Part shown: positions 1 through 8,988 of the stretch, piece after piece
Numbering within the stretch: position 1 is the first letter of the stretch
Layout: the number at the start of each line of letters is the position of its first letter
Position numbers and translations under genes: made by a program
The notes under the pieces: generated by a model
The model's database searches: none
The model's input: only the letters and a program-made list of their open reading frames with translations
Told to the model about the DNA's origin: nothing
Assembly (NCBI RefSeq): GCF_963668515.1
Contig: NZ_OY764864.1
Span: forward strand, 1,054,001-1,118,000
Direction of reading: 5' to 3'
DNA from: an uncultured Ilyobacter sp.
GTDB taxonomy: Bacteria > Fusobacteriota > Fusobacteriia > Fusobacteriales > Fusobacteriaceae
DNA length: 64,000 nucleotides

Positions 1-108
1 TTCTCTATCAAAAATTTTCCTGTTTTTATGATAAAATTCAATCTCTTCTATGGTTACTGCCAGAGGGCTTAAGTATATCTTATTCTGTATCTCTTTGTAT
101 TTTTCCAT
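1..108 (-). CDS. N-terminus of an unidentified protein (cut by window edge)
   Basis: An ATG at 106-108 on the minus strand is preceded by AGAGGA at good spacing and opens a frame that stays open to the window edge (36 codons). The peptide begins MEKYKEIQNKIYLSPLAV and is hydrophilic. It lies 49 bases downstream of the lactate permease stop and reads in the same direction, so it may be the last gene of the lactate operon. In Acetobacterium woodii that place is taken by a lactate racemase, but these residues do not look like a LarA N-terminus. The family is not recognised. Confidence 0.5.
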   Translation of the reverse strand, partial: MEKYKEIQNKIYLSPLAVTIEEIEFYHKNRKIFDRE

Positions 109-157
109 AAGGTCCTCTTGCCCCTTATATATAAAACATCCCTCACATCTTTCCATT

Positions 158-1831
158 CTACAGTACTCCGTTGGCTACGAATCCTAGTAGGCCTACTACC
201 ACTGCGTAAAACATTGCGGCAGGAAGGGTCTTTCTTATTATATTACCCTCTTCTCCTGTTAGCCCTACCACTGCTGCTGCAGCTACCACATTATGTATGC
301 ATATCATGTTTCCTGCTGCTCCTCCTATTACCTGCTGAGCCAGTACAACAGTTGGATTAATCCCAACTGAATTAGCTACCTGATACTGAATAGGAGAGAA
401 AGTCAGAGTGGATACTGTCGCTGAACCGGTTATAAAGGCCCCTAATTCACCTAGAAAAGGAGCTATTCCAAGCCAGCTTCCTTGAAATACAGAAGATAAG
501 ATATTAGACAAGTAATTTGGCATCCCTATTCCCACTGCAGAATTTGCCGAATTACTGAAAATCTGAACAACAGCAAGTGTAAAGCAAAGAGCTACCGAAG
601 CATTTTTTACAGAATTCAGTGTTTCCTTGGTTGCTTTTTTAAGTGCCTTCCCATCTCCCTTTAGAGATAATAAAGCTATAAGTGAAGCAATTGCCAGTAC
701 AGTTCCAGGAGAATAAAGTATCTGCCATTTAGAGGTAACACCCTCTCCCAAAATGTTTCTCCAGCTAAAGTCAGCATGGGTAAGAACAAATTTTTTCACA
801 GGTAGTACAATCCTAGTTATAAGAAGCATCATTACTACTGCCATATAGGGCATCCAGGCTGAAAAAATATCTTTTGCAGAAACTGATTCTGATAAAGTTA
901 TTGTCCCATTTTCATTAAAGGTCACCCTTCCTCCTGGAGTTTTCTTTTTCTCAGGAGTGCTAGTTTTGGCCTCTACCTCATTCTCTTCCATAGCTTCAGT
1001 CTTCCACTCGCTATTTTTAGGCATCAATATACCTTTCTTAGCAGTAAAACAAGATACTACAAGCCCTGTGAGAGATGCAAGTATAGACACGAATTCCGCC
1101 CCCAAAAAAGTGGAATAAAGTATAGCCGAACCTGCATAAGATGCCCCGACTAAAATTGACCAAGGAAGTATTTCAAAGGCTGCCTTAAAAGATTTTTCCT
1201 TACCGAAAAATTTAGTTAGCATCATAATAATTACTGTAGGAAGTAGTGTCGCAGTTATCAGATCCATTCTTGTTACAGTTCTTCCTATAAGGTCAAAGAA
1301 TTCAGGGTTGGCTCCTGGGATATTTCCTAACCCAACAATAATAGGAGTCCCTACTGCTCCGAAAGATACGGGACTACTGTCTCCTATAAGTGCTATAGAG
1401 GCTGCTGCCAATGGATTGAAGCCCAATGCCACAAGAAAAGGCCCGGCAACTGCAGCAGGAGTTCCAAAACCTGCTGCCCCCTCTATAAGTGCTACAAAGA
1501 AGGCACCTACAATAACCGCCTGGACTCTCATGTCCTTGGTAACACTGCTAAATCCTCTTTTTATTATGTCCACTCCCCCTGTATGGGTCATGACTTTTAA
1601 AAGTAAAATAGCCCCGAATAATATCCATAGTATGGTGATCGACTTGTGCACTCCCTGAAGTATTGAAGCTGTTATTATGTCTCCACCCATTCCCCACACA
1701 CCAAAAGCTGACACCAAAAATATAACAAAGGTCAAAAACATCCCTTTTTTTGCAGGCATTCTCAAAACTACCAAAAATATCAAAGGCAACAAAATAGGCA
1801 TCATAGCCACTAAAATCTGAATTATTTTCAT
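158..1831 (-). CDS. lctP: L-lactate permease (LldP/LctP family)
   Basis: This 557-residue protein is strongly hydrophobic throughout, with a dozen or so membrane segments, and is close in length to E. coli LldP (551). Family-typical stretches include the [22 protein letters not shown] region near residue 115 and the glycine/alanine-rich [21 protein letters not shown] segment near the C-terminus. The family imports lactate (and glycolate) by proton symport. The ATG is preceded by GGGGGGAAG. A charged cytoplasmic loop (about residues 270-310, rich in E, K and T) interrupts the membrane segments. It is the last recognised gene of the lct cluster, 327 bases after the dehydrogenase, so lactate uptake and oxidation are genetically coupled. 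Identification is firm; substrate preference among 2-hydroxy acids is inferred from context. Confidence 0.93.
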   Translation of the reverse strand: MKIIQILVAMMPILLPLIFLVVLRMPAKKGMFLTFVIFLVSAFGVWGMGGDIITASILQGVHKSITILWILFGAILLLKVMTHTGGVDIIKRGFSSVTKDMRVQAVIVGAFFVALIEGAAGFGTPAAVAGPFLVALGFNPLAAASIALIGDSSPVSFGAVGTPIIVGLGNIPGANPEFFDLIGRTVTRMDLITATLLPTVIIMMLTKFFGKEKSFKAAFEILPWSILVGASYAGSAILYSTFLGAEFVSILASLTGLVVSCFTAKKGILMPKNSEWKTEAMEENEVEAKTSTPEKKKTPGGRVTFNENGTITLSESVSAKDIFSAWMPYMAVVMMLLITRIVLPVKKFVLTHADFSWRNILGEGVTSKWQILYSPGTVLAIASLIALLSLKGDGKALKKATKETLNSVKNASVALCFTLAVVQIFSNSANSAVGIGMPNYLSNILSSVFQGSWLGIAPFLGELGAFITGSATVSTLTFSPIQYQVANSVGINPTVVLAQQVIGGAAGNMICIHNVVAAAAVVGLTGEEGNIIRKTLPAAMFYAVVVGLLGFVANGVL

Positions 1832-2158
1832 CTACTTCCCCCCTATAAAAACATCACAATAATCAGGCAAACAATATAAAAATTCAATCCATTTACACAC
1901 CACTTAGCTATAAAATTATTTCTGTTTAACATTTAACTGTTGTTGGTTATAAAACTTTATATAAAGAAAGGAAGTAATGATAAATTTTTATGCCTATCTT
2001 GCTGATTAGCAGAATAATTTTTCAGATTCAACTATCATCCTAAGGCACTCTGCCTCTCTTTAGCAAACTATGTTTCAACGGCTACTGCCCTTGTAGCCGT
2101 CTACACATAATACGTAAGATTACTTTGTTGCAATGAATATTTTTGGAGTTTTTATAAT
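1832..2158. other. Intergenic region with several small hairpins between lctD and the permease
   Basis: No gene is seen in these 327 bases. They contain a perfect 8-bp-stem hairpin with a 7-base loop at 2078-2100 (arms ACGGCTAC and GTAGCCGT), a short AGGCA/TGCCT hairpin near 2043, and a TGCTGATTAGCA palindrome near 2000. None is followed by a U-tract on the minus strand, so they do not look like ordinary terminators. They may tune the permease-to-dehydrogenase ratio by mRNA processing or attenuation. No known riboswitch motif was recognised. Confidence 0.4.
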
Positions 2159-3559
2159 TTATTGACAGACCTTTCCTGGATTTAAAATATTTTTTGGATC
2201 AAACACCTTCTTAATCCCTCTCATTATTTCAATATTGTTTTCGCAATACTGGTCAAACATATAACTCTTTTTTGCATATCCTATCCCGTGCTCACCAGAT
2301 ACAAGTCCACCTAGTTCTTCAGATCTGGCATACATTTTCTTAAACACAGCATTTAATTTTTCTTCCCATTTTTCTTGTTCTAGACCGTCTCTACATATAT
2401 ATATATGCAGGTTTCCATCCCCAGCATGCCCAAAGCTTGGGATTCTTATATCAAATTCTTTTTCTAGTTCCTTGGTGTATTTTATAAATTCTGAAACACA
2501 GTTTCGAGGAACCACTACATCACACTCATCCATCTCATCAGTAGAGGCTTTTATTGCTTCTAAAAAAGCACCTCTTGCAGACCAGACACTCTCTTTTCTC
2601 TCTTCTGTATCCACGATATAAACATCAGTAGCTCCTATTTCTAGACAGAGATCTGCCACCACTTCATAATCTTTTTCCACCTGCTCCTTAGAATTCCCGT
2701 CAAATGTCAAAAGAAGATAGGCATCACTGGATTTATCTGGAAATGTCTTTCCAAGGAATTCCTCTGCTGAATAAATAACCTCCTTTTGCATGAATTCTAC
2801 AGCTGTTGGGATAGCCTTTGATCTTATTATTGCAGGAACTGCATCTATTGCATTGTCTATATTCTCAAATGGTATCAAAAGACTTATAGAATACTTTGGT
2901 AAAGGTAAAAGTTTCAATACTGCCTTAGTTATTATTCCGAGAGTTCCCTCTGACCCTATGACAAGATCCTTAAGACTGTACCCTGCAGAGTTTTTTACAA
3001 CCTTACCTCCCATCTCCATTATGTCACCATTTGGAAGTACTACTTCTAGACCACGGACATAATCACGAGTCACTCCATATTTTACCGCTCTCATTCCACC
3101 TGCATTGGTACTGATATTTCCCCCTATAGTGGCACTTTTTTCACCTGGATCAGGGGGATAAAAGAAATCCCTGTCCTCAACGTATTTTCCTATTTCCATC
3201 AGTAGAACTCCAGGTTCAACTGTCAGGGTAAGATTGTCCTCGTCTAACTCTAGTATTTTGTTCATCTGAGTGGTTTCTATCATTATCCCACCATGAATTG
3301 GTACCGATGCTCCTACAAGCCCTGTTCCAGATCCCCTAGCCACAATAGGTATAGAGTGTTCGTAAGCATATTTTACAACTTTAGATATTTCAGCTGAATC
3401 CTGTGCCTTTACCAGAATATCCGGTTTTCGGCTTATTCCTCCCAGCTCATCATGAGAGTAATCTTCACTTATGCCATCTTCCCAGAGTACTCTCTCTTTG
3501 TTCCCCAAAATTTCAGCTATATTTTCAAAATCTTCGATACCCACATTTTTATAATTCAT
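2159..3559 (-). CDS. lctD: FAD-dependent lactate dehydrogenase subunit LctD (GlcD family)
   Basis: This 466-residue protein has the two-domain build of the GlcD/D-lactate dehydrogenase family. An N-terminal FAD-binding domain carries [14 protein letters not shown] near residue 72, and a C-terminal FAD-oxidase domain carries the metal-ligand motif [12 protein letters not shown] and SGEHGIG. It starts 2 bases after the etfA stop with an AAGGAG site. Its place after ferredoxin-fused EtfA and EtfB matches the A. woodii LctBCD complex, in which lactate oxidation to pyruvate with NAD+ is driven by simultaneous oxidation of reduced ferredoxin (electron confurcation). The enzyme family is clear from sequence; the bifurcating mechanism is inferred from the gene arrangement and from the ferredoxin domain on EtfA. 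Confidence 0.9.
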   Translation of the reverse strand: MNYKNVGIEDFENIAEILGNKERVLWEDGISEDYSHDELGGISRKPDILVKAQDSAEISKVVKYAYEHSIPIVARGSGTGLVGASVPIHGGIMIETTQMNKILELDEDNLTLTVEPGVLLMEIGKYVEDRDFFYPPDPGEKSATIGGNISTNAGGMRAVKYGVTRDYVRGLEVVLPNGDIMEMGGKVVKNSAGYSLKDLVIGSEGTLGIITKAVLKLLPLPKYSISLLIPFENIDNAIDAVPAIIRSKAIPTAVEFMQKEVIYSAEEFLGKTFPDKSSDAYLLLTFDGNSKEQVEKDYEVVADLCLEIGATDVYIVDTEERKESVWSARGAFLEAIKASTDEMDECDVVVPRNCVSEFIKYTKELEKEFDIRIPSFGHAGDGNLHIYICRDGLEQEKWEEKLNAVFKKMYARSEELGGLVSGEHGIGYAKKSYMFDQYCENNIEIMRGIKKVFDPKNILNPGKVCQ

Positions 3560-3561
3560 AA

Positions 3562-4776
3562 CTACTCCTTCCCAGCAGAGATTATATCTCTTCCAGTTTT
3601 TATTTTTTCCATAAGTTCTGGTATTATCTGGTACATATCACCTACTACACCCCAGTGAGCCACATTAAATATAGGGGCATTTTCATCTGTATTTATCGCC
3701 ACTATTGTATCTGAGTTTTCCATTCCTGCAGTAAACTGAACGGCTCCGTGGATTCCGCATGCAAAGATTATTTTCGGTTTTACCGTTCTTCCACTAAGTC
3801 CTATCTGGGTCTTGCAGTCCATCCACCCGCTCTCTATAAGAGGTCTTGTACATGCTAACCTTCCTCCTAAAAGATCTGCAAATTCCTGCATCATCTCCAT
3901 ATCTGATTCTTTCTTCAAAGCTCTTCCCACAGCTACTATTATTTCTGCATCAGATATACAGCTTTCTTTTTCTTTTTTAAATATATTTCTGACATTTATC
4001 TTAGAGATAAGCTTACTTTTATCAACCTCATGGTTGATTATTTCACCTGACTGACTTTCACTTCTTAGTGGTGCATCAAATATTTTATTTCTTACGGTAC
4101 AGAATTGAGGTCTGTGATTCTGAGTTACTATCTGAGCCATTATATTTCCTCCGAAGGCAGGTCTTATCTGAACCAAGTCACTGTTTTCTTTCATCTCAAG
4201 TATTGTACAGTCTGCAGTAAGTCCAGTACGAAATCTTGCTGCCACTCTAGGAGCTAAAGATCTCCCTAAAGTCGTGGCTCCTACAAGTACTGAAGAGGGC
4301 TTTATTTCATCTATATATGATTCAAATATCCCTGTGTAATTTTCTATCTTGAAATGCTCTAATTCTTCGTCTTCATAAAGATGAACTTGATCTACTCCGT
4401 AATGCAGAAGTTCTTCAGCCAGAGGTTTTACATTATATCCCATTATTATTGCCTGTACCGGATGCTTGGTCACCTTGGCTAGCTCCTTAGCTTTTCCTAT
4501 AAGCTCAAGGGTCACAGGATGTATCTCCCCTGCAAAATGGTCAACATATACTGTTAATCCCTTCCAAAGCTCTTTATCAATTTTTTCAATTTCTGTATCC
4601 TCAAGTAGCTCTATTGCTCCCTTTCCTTGCTTCACACAGAGTCTGCACATTTTACACCCGGCATTGATATCTAGTTTCCCGTTGCTTTCCTCTATAGCAT
4701 TAAAGGGGCATAGCTCTATCAATTCTCTCATAAGTTTATGATCAACCTTATCGTGATTTATATGTAATTGTCCCAT
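3562..4776 (-). CDS. lctC: Electron-transfer flavoprotein alpha subunit with N-terminal ferredoxin-like domain (LctC)
   Basis: The first 60 residues carry C23-P and C41-x2-C44-x2-C47, enough ligands for one [4Fe-4S] cluster. The rest is a standard EtfA. Its C-terminal FAD domain includes [25 protein letters not shown] and the downstream [23 protein letters not shown] signature. Total length is 404 residues, about 80 more than a plain EtfA because of the ferredoxin extension, as in A. woodii LctC. An AGGAGG site precedes the ATG by 6 bases. It sits 9 bases after etfB and 2 bases before lctD, so the three are almost certainly cotranslated as one complex. The cluster probably passes electrons between free ferredoxin and the ETF flavin; that role is inferred from the characterised homologue. 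Confidence 0.92.
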   Translation of the reverse strand: MGQLHINHDKVDHKLMRELIELCPFNAIEESNGKLDINAGCKMCRLCVKQGKGAIELLEDTEIEKIDKELWKGLTVYVDHFAGEIHPVTLELIGKAKELAKVTKHPVQAIIMGYNVKPLAEELLHYGVDQVHLYEDEELEHFKIENYTGIFESYIDEIKPSSVLVGATTLGRSLAPRVAARFRTGLTADCTILEMKENSDLVQIRPAFGGNIMAQIVTQNHRPQFCTVRNKIFDAPLRSESQSGEIINHEVDKSKLISKINVRNIFKKEKESCISDAEIIVAVGRALKKESDMEMMQEFADLLGGRLACTRPLIESGWMDCKTQIGLSGRTVKPKIIFACGIHGAVQFTAGMENSDTIVAINTDENAPIFNVAHWGVVGDMYQIIPELMEKIKTGRDIISAGKE

Positions 4777-4785
4777 TTTTACCTC

Positions 4786-5574
4786 CTAAGCAAATTTATA
4801 TTCTTTCATTCTCTTGTATAATTCCTCGGCTATCTCAACTGAACTTCCTGTTATTGTTTCTCTGTCTTCTGATTTTTCCGGGTTAAATATTCTTTCTACC
4901 TGAGTAGGAGAACCTTTTAAACCATACATAAATTCTTTTTTATCAGGAAGATCGTCTAGAGACATCACTTTTATATCCTTTTGCATTGCAGCAAATTTTC
5001 TTTTATATGATGGAAGTCTAGGAGTATAGATACCTTTTTCTACTGTAATAAGACAAGGATAAGGTATATCTTGTACCTCTATAGTCTCACCCATATCCGC
5101 CTCTACCGTTATATATTCTTCCCCTACCTCTAGCAATCTGCTTACATTGGCTATGTGTGGAATGGCAAGATATTCAGCCATTTCAGGCCCCACTTGAGCT
5201 GTATCTCCGTCTGTTGTCTGCTTTCCGCAGATTATAAGGTCTATATTTCCCAGGGCTTTTATCCCTTGTGCCAGGGTATAAGAGGTAGCTAGTACATCTG
5301 CCCCTGCAAATCTTCTGTCTGATAAAAGTATCCCTTCATCGGCTCCCATCATAAAGGACTCTCTTATTACTTCTTTTGCCTGAGGTGGACCCATAGAGAT
5401 TATTCCTATCTCTGAGCCTTTCTCTTCCTTGATTTTAAGTGCAGTTTCCAGTGCATAGAGATCATAAGGGTTAACCTTTGAATCCACACCGTCTCTTAAA
5501 AGTACTCCAGTATCTGGATCTACCTGTACATCACTATTACCTGGTACCTGTTTTACACAAACAGCAATTTTCAT
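4786..5574 (-). CDS. lctB: Electron-transfer flavoprotein beta subunit (LctB)
   Basis: The protein begins [19 protein letters not shown], the typical EtfB start, and contains [20 protein letters not shown] near residue 120 and the EtfB signature region around [19 protein letters not shown]. An in-frame upstream ATG at 5664 would add 30 residues, but that stretch covers the operator sites. The ATG at 5574 has a GGGAGG site 8 bases upstream and gives the normal EtfB length (262), so I take 5574. It is the first enzyme gene of the lct operon and pairs with the ferredoxin-fused EtfA next to it. In bifurcating ETFs this subunit contributes to the bifurcating flavin site and binds NAD; that is family knowledge. 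Confidence 0.92.
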   Translation of the reverse strand: MKIAVCVKQVPGNSDVQVDPDTGVLLRDGVDSKVNPYDLYALETALKIKEEKGSEIGIISMGPPQAKEVIRESFMMGADEGILLSDRRFAGADVLATSYTLAQGIKALGNIDLIICGKQTTDGDTAQVGPEMAEYLAIPHIANVSRLLEVGEEYITVEADMGETIEVQDIPYPCLITVEKGIYTPRLPSYKRKFAAMQKDIKVMSLDDLPDKKEFMYGLKGSPTQVERIFNPEKSEDRETITGSSVEIAEELYKRMKEYKFA

Positions 5575-5590
5575 TTTAAACCTCCCGTTT

Positions 5591-5605
5591 TTTGGTCTGA
5601 CCAAA
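5591..5605. promoter_or_regulatory. Operator copy 1 for a GntR/FadR-type regulator
   Basis: TTTGGTCTGACCAAA is a perfect palindrome around a central base and contains TGGTnnnACCA, the half-site pattern used by FadR-family regulators such as LldR and PdhR. It lies just upstream of the etfB ribosome binding site. Confidence 0.8.
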
Positions 5606-5622
5606 GCAAAGTTTAAAAAAAT

Positions 5623-5635
5623 TTGGTCTGACCAA
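5623..5635. promoter_or_regulatory. Operator copy 2 for a GntR/FadR-type regulator
   Basis: TTGGTCTGACCAA repeats the core of operator copy 1. The two centres are 31 bp apart, close to three helical turns, which would place two regulator dimers on the same DNA face. The divergently placed FadR-family gene at 5904-6572 is the obvious candidate to bind both. Confidence 0.8.
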
Positions 5636-5690
5636 TTATTCTTATAATTAAAAAGAGAAATCATGTGATCTCCCTTTATTGACCTAATAT

Positions 5691-5720
5691 ATGATAGTAC
5701 TTTTTTTTTATAAAAGTCAA
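5691..5720 (-). promoter_or_regulatory. Candidate lct operon promoter
   Basis: On the minus strand TTGACT (5715-5720) and TATCAT (5691-5696) are separated by 18 bases. Transcription would begin near 5683, so the two operators would lie in the leader as a roadblock. A second possible -10 (TATAAG near 5641) would instead put the operators over the start site. Which one is used cannot be decided from sequence. Confidence 0.45.
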
Positions 5721-5903
5721 CACTATATCATTAATTACTTTTTTCACTTCACCCCTTTGAAATCAAGCTCTACAGTGGAATCAATGTTCACTAATAGTCG
5801 GATTCCTTTTGTTTTCAATTACTCCAAGGCTTTGTTAATTATTTATTTAATATATAAAACGCCTGTAATTTTATTTAAAAATTTTAAAAAATATTGTTCT
5901 TTT

Positions 5904-6572
5904 TTAAATTATAGTTTTCTCTATATGATCAAAATGTTCTCTTATTGCTTTTTTAGCTTTTTTTAGATTTCTTTCTTTCAAGGCATCGACAATAGCCTGA
6001 TGATCTTTATCAATTGTCTTCTTTCCAAATTTTTCTATAACCCTCCGTCTCGAGGTTTTTACTGAATTTTCCAAAATTTCAGAAACAGAATTTAATATGG
6101 ATATTATAAGGGGATTTTTAGAAGCTTTTGCAATAATAGAGTGGAACTCCAAGTCTACAAGGCTCATTTGTGCCTCATCAGTGCTTTCTAAAAGTCTTTG
6201 ATGAACTTCCTCCATAACCTTTATCTCCTCATCTGTTATTCTCTCTACACACAGCTCTATGGTAGATTCTTCGAGCATTTTTCTCAGCTCATGCACATCA
6301 CTATAAGATCCATTTTGAAGTGAAAACATAAGGGTTATAGGGTTATAAAGCATATTTTCAAAATTATTTGTAATGTAATTCCCTCCCCCTCTTCTGCTCT
6401 CTACAAGGCCCATTATTTCTAAAACTTTTATTCCCTCTCTCACGGTAGACCTTCCAATATGAAGCTTTTCAGCAAGAACTCTTTCAGGTAGTAATTTGTC
6501 CCCGTATTTGATACTGCCTTTTTTTATTCCATTTTTTATATATTCGACAACTATATCATATTTTTTTGTCAT
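5904..6572 (-). CDS. lctA: GntR/FadR-family regulator of the lactate operon (LctA-like)
   Basis: An N-terminal GntR winged helix (LPERVLAEKLHIGRSTVREGIKVLEIMGLV, about residues 28-58) is followed by an all-helical FCD ligand-binding domain with the conserved E-E-x-H and D-x-x-F-H positions (DLEFHSIIAKASKNPL). A GTG at 6590 could add six residues, but GGGGGG lies 5 bases before the ATG at 6572, which is therefore preferred, giving 222 residues. The gene precedes etfB in the same orientation, as lctA does in A. woodii. It most likely represses the operon from the two TGGTCTGACCA sites and is released by lactate; the ligand is inferred from context. About 330 bases of AT-rich DNA with the promoter and operators separate it from etfB. 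Confidence 0.88.
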   Translation of the reverse strand: MTKKYDIVVEYIKNGIKKGSIKYGDKLLPERVLAEKLHIGRSTVREGIKVLEIMGLVESRRGGGNYITNNFENMLYNPITLMFSLQNGSYSDVHELRKMLEESTIELCVERITDEEIKVMEEVHQRLLESTDEAQMSLVDLEFHSIIAKASKNPLIISILNSVSEILENSVKTSRRRVIEKFGKKTIDKDHQAIVDALKERNLKKAKKAIREHFDHIEKTII

Positions 6573-6697
6573 TTTACCCCCCGTATCCACTTAATTTTTC
6601 TATAATTTATTATAACATTTAAAAACACCTTTAAAAATCTATATTATTAATTTTGATTGTTATTTTTTTATTACATTATCTTGGTATTTATAATGCT

Positions 6698-6743
6698 AAA
6701 ATTACAATACTAAAAAGTTAACTTTACAGTATATTGTAATTTT
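6698..6743. promoter_or_regulatory. Nested inverted repeats in a divergent intergenic region
   Basis: Two perfect 12-bp arms (AAAATTACAATA at 6698-6709 and its complement at 6732-6743) enclose an almost concentric 12-bp palindrome, AAAGTTAACTTT (6714-6725). The structure sits between the regulator gene (minus) and the Cys-rich gene (plus). It may be an operator with inner and outer half-sites, or a cruciform. No regulator is assigned. Confidence 0.5.
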
Positions 6744-6833
6744 ATGATATACTTTTTAATTATGATGTTACTTATTTTTTTATAATTCTCATAAAGTTAG
6801 TTCTACTTAAATTTTAAATAGGAGTTGGTAAAG

Positions 6834-7097
6834 ATGAAATGCCCATGTAAAGCCACAACATGCTCAAAACATGGAAAATGTGATGAGTGCAGGATGAAAC
6901 ACAGAAATTCTAGAACCGCATGTGTAAAATATGCCCTAGAGGACAAAAAAGAAAATTTATTTTGCCCTAAAAATAAAAATGATGAACTTTTTGGAAAGTG
7001 CTGGACTTGCAGAGAGCAGGCTGAGATAAATGAAAAGCGTCCTTTATGCCAGGAGATAGGCCACAGATTATATAGTGAGCATAACCCAGAAGCATAG
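6834..7097 (+). CDS. Small Cys-rich protein, unknown function
   Basis: An 87-residue protein begins MKCPCKATTCSKHGKCDECRMKH, with a C-x-C-x5-C-x2-H-G-x-C-x2-C pattern that looks like a compact metal-binding knuckle. A second cysteine group (C-P near residue 46 and C-W-T-C near 59-62) could form another site. A TTG nine bases upstream is also in frame, but GGAG at 6821-6824 is better placed for the ATG at 6834. A hairpin terminator follows directly, so it is monocistronic. Small C-x-C/HG-x-C-x2-C proteins are common in anaerobic Firmicutes and Fusobacteria, but I know of no assigned role. Confidence 0.75.
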   Translation: MKCPCKATTCSKHGKCDECRMKHRNSRTACVKYALEDKKENLFCPKNKNDELFGKCWTCREQAEINEKRPLCQEIGHRLYSEHNPEA

Positions 7098-7112
7098 ATT
7101 AATTTATTCATA

Positions 7113-7137
7113 CGGGCTGAAAGGCCCATTTTTTTAT
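7113..7137 (+). terminator. Rho-independent terminator
   Basis: GGGC and GCCC arms with a 6-base loop are followed by a run of seven T residues, right after the Cys-rich gene. Confidence 0.8.
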
Positions 7138-7206
7138 TGATATCTTAGAAGGATATGTTGTTAAAATTCCAAAATTAATGTATAATTTTTTAGGAGGTGT
7201 ATTATT

Positions 7207-7605
7207 ATGTTTAAATTGATTGTCTTGGCTATGCTGTCCTTCATAGTATTGTATATAACCAATCCTACACAGGAGGAATTTCTGAATTTTTATAACCAAA
7301 AGATAAATGAATCCAAAAAAGAAGAGACACTTTCTAAGAGAGTCCTCCTAGAAAGTAAAAAAATATTTGCCCAGTTGAAGGTAGAAAGAAAAGATAGGTA
7401 TATTTATAGTGTATATACTGTCGATTTTGCAGGAGAAAGAGAAGTATATATAGGGGTTTTCAAAACATTCATACTTAAAGAAAAAGTTAAGTCTGCTGAA
7501 TACGGAGCTATAAAAACATATAATAAAATAATACATACTGCCGGTACAATTCTTGAAAAGGGATCCTATAAGGTAGAAGAACTTGTGGAAAATACCTCAA
7601 AATAA
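7207..7605 (+). CDS. Membrane-anchored or exported small protein (possibly DUF4359)
   Basis: This 132-residue protein opens with a hydrophobic segment (about residues 2-18) that can serve as a signal anchor. It is followed by ITNPTQEEFLNFYNQKI and a soluble alpha/beta part containing RYIYSVYTVDF and YIGVFKTFI. The TNP-x-x-E motif after the anchor and the SIYTVDF-x-IGxF pattern recall the DUF4359 family, but this is a weak recognition. The ATG is preceded by AGGAGG. A strong terminator follows, so it is a single-gene unit. Function unknown. Confidence 0.7.
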   Translation: MFKLIVLAMLSFIVLYITNPTQEEFLNFYNQKINESKKEETLSKRVLLESKKIFAQLKVERKDRYIYSVYTVDFAGEREVYIGVFKTFILKEKVKSAEYGAIKTYNKIIHTAGTILEKGSYKVEELVENTSK

Positions 7606-7624
7606 TTTTTTAATAGTTGATTTC

Positions 7625-7651
7625 GGCTCCCTTATAAAGGGAGCCTTTTTC
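7625..7651 (+). terminator. Rho-independent terminator
   Basis: GGCTCCC and GGGAGCC arms (7 bp, GC-rich) with a 7-base loop are followed by TTTTT. Confidence 0.88.
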
Positions 7652-7722
7652 ATTTATGCCAGCTATTTTACACTTAACCTTTAACCAAAAGAATAATGGG
7701 TGTCTTTAACATATCAGGAAAA

Positions 7723-7748
7723 TTCAAGTTAAAATATTTTAACTTGAA
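7723..7748. promoter_or_regulatory. Perfect 26-bp palindrome upstream of a small gene
   Basis: The sequence reads the same on both strands across all 26 bases (arms TTCAAGTTAAAAT). It lies 66 bases before the next start codon. There is no U-tract, so it looks like a protein-binding site rather than a terminator. Confidence 0.55.
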
Positions 7749-7814
7749 GGAAGGAGTTCTAAATTTTTTCTAGAAAGTAATCTTAGAGATATTATAAAAG
7801 GGAGGTATTATTAT

Positions 7815-7997
7815 ATGGAGATAGATGCAATGTATATAAAAGACCTTGAAATGGCACTTCATTATGCAGTTCAGTCGATCAAAAAAGAGATGAAAATATG
7901 CGAGGAAACCTCTGACAAAACCCAAAAAAAAGTACTAGAAGGAAGACTTGAAAAATTTGAGTTTTTAATAAAAAAATTATCAAAAATGCAGCCATAA
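7815..7997 (+). CDS. Small helical protein, unknown function
   Basis: A 60-residue, largely helical and charged protein (DLEMALHYAVQSIKKEMKIC, then EGRLEKFEFLIKKL). A GGGAGG site lies about 10 bases before the ATG. Its stop codon sits inside the loop of the following terminator, which supports it being a real compact gene. It follows a 26-bp palindrome that may control it. No family recognised. Confidence 0.65.
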   Translation: MEIDAMYIKDLEMALHYAVQSIKKEMKICEETSDKTQKKVLEGRLEKFEFLIKKLSKMQP

Positions 7998-8012
7998 AAG
8001 CTGCATTTTTAT
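7983..8012 (+). terminator. Rho-independent terminator overlapping the stop codon
   Basis: AAATGCAGC and GCTGCATTT arms enclose a 7-base loop that contains the TAA of the 60-residue gene; a T-run follows. Confidence 0.85.
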
Positions 8013-8043
8013 TTATCTCATTAAATTTTCAAAGAATTTATGA

Positions 8044-8721
8044 CTAATAACTGTACTCATCCCCAGGATTCAGTATCACTACATCACAGACTTCAACAGC
8101 TTCTTTAAATTCATAAGGGTCACTGTTTATAACAGGAAATGTCTTATAGTGCATAGGAATAGCAATTTTAGGTTTTATAAATTCTACTGCTCTCACTGCG
8201 TCCTTTACATCCATTGTGAAGTTCCCCCCTATAGGAATAAGAGCTATATCAATGCTCTCCTCTTCAAGAAGCTTCATATCTAGGGTGAGGCCAGTATCTC
8301 CTGCATGATAGATCTTTTTATTATTCACCTCAATCACAAAGCCCCCTGGGTTACCTCCGCAGATCATTCCTTCTTCGGTGGTTATTCCAGATCCATGAAG
8401 GGCAGGGGTCATCTTTACCGTACCAAAATCCATTTTTATTCTTCCACCTATGTGCATCGTATGTACCTTTACACCAAATTTCCCAAGGTACGCCCCTATC
8501 TCATGGTTGGTTATTATAGTGGCCCCCGTAGCTTTTGCTATAGGTACTGCGTCCCCTAGATGATCCCCATGTCCGTGGGTCACAAATATATGGGTTAGCT
8601 CTCCCACTTCATCTGAACTTATTGGAGACTGGGGATTTCCTGTAATAAAAGGATCGATAAGAGCCTTAAAAGATCCCTCTTCTAAATAAAAACATGAGTG
8701 TCCTAAAAATTTTAATTTCAT
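8044..8721 (-). CDS. UPF0173 metallo-beta-lactamase-fold hydrolase
   Basis: This 225-residue protein starts [16 protein letters not shown] and carries [10 protein letters not shown] (metal-binding HxHxDH, about residues 49-54), then NHE, HAGDT (around residue 140) and a late MHYKTFP. This is the pattern of the UPF0173/YtkL metal-dependent hydrolases, and the length is typical. The ATG has an AGGGAGG site. It stands alone, convergent with the small gene before it. The family is assigned with confidence; its substrate is not known. Confidence 0.9.
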   Translation of the reverse strand: MKLKFLGHSCFYLEEGSFKALIDPFITGNPQSPISSDEVGELTHIFVTHGHGDHLGDAVPIAKATGATIITNHEIGAYLGKFGVKVHTMHIGGRIKMDFGTVKMTPALHGSGITTEEGMICGGNPGGFVIEVNNKKIYHAGDTGLTLDMKLLEEESIDIALIPIGGNFTMDVKDAVRAVEFIKPKIAIPMHYKTFPVINSDPYEFKEAVEVCDVVILNPGDEYSY

Positions 8722-8988
8722 AAACTACCTCCCTAAAATTCTTTGAAATATTATATTACACACTTAATAAGTATTCAAATAAAACTTTTAAAGACCTTTT
8801 ATATAAATCTATGATAAAATATAAAAACAATTATTTATAAAATACATTTTTAATCTAAATTATCAACTGCTATTTTTAAAAGAAATCTCAGCTTGATTTT
8901 GAAAAAAATCTAAATTATGTTAAGAGATCTTCATCTGAATCGATGAAATTTATAAAAAATTTCAAATATACCGTCAGGAGGATGACCT

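Noticed and set aside
1832..2158. Known riboswitch or T-box
   Set aside because: No T-box sequence or familiar riboswitch core was seen; only simple hairpins.
5575..5664. Longer EtfB with 30 extra N-terminal residues
   Set aside because: The extension covers the operators and the standard EtfB start has the better ribosome binding site.
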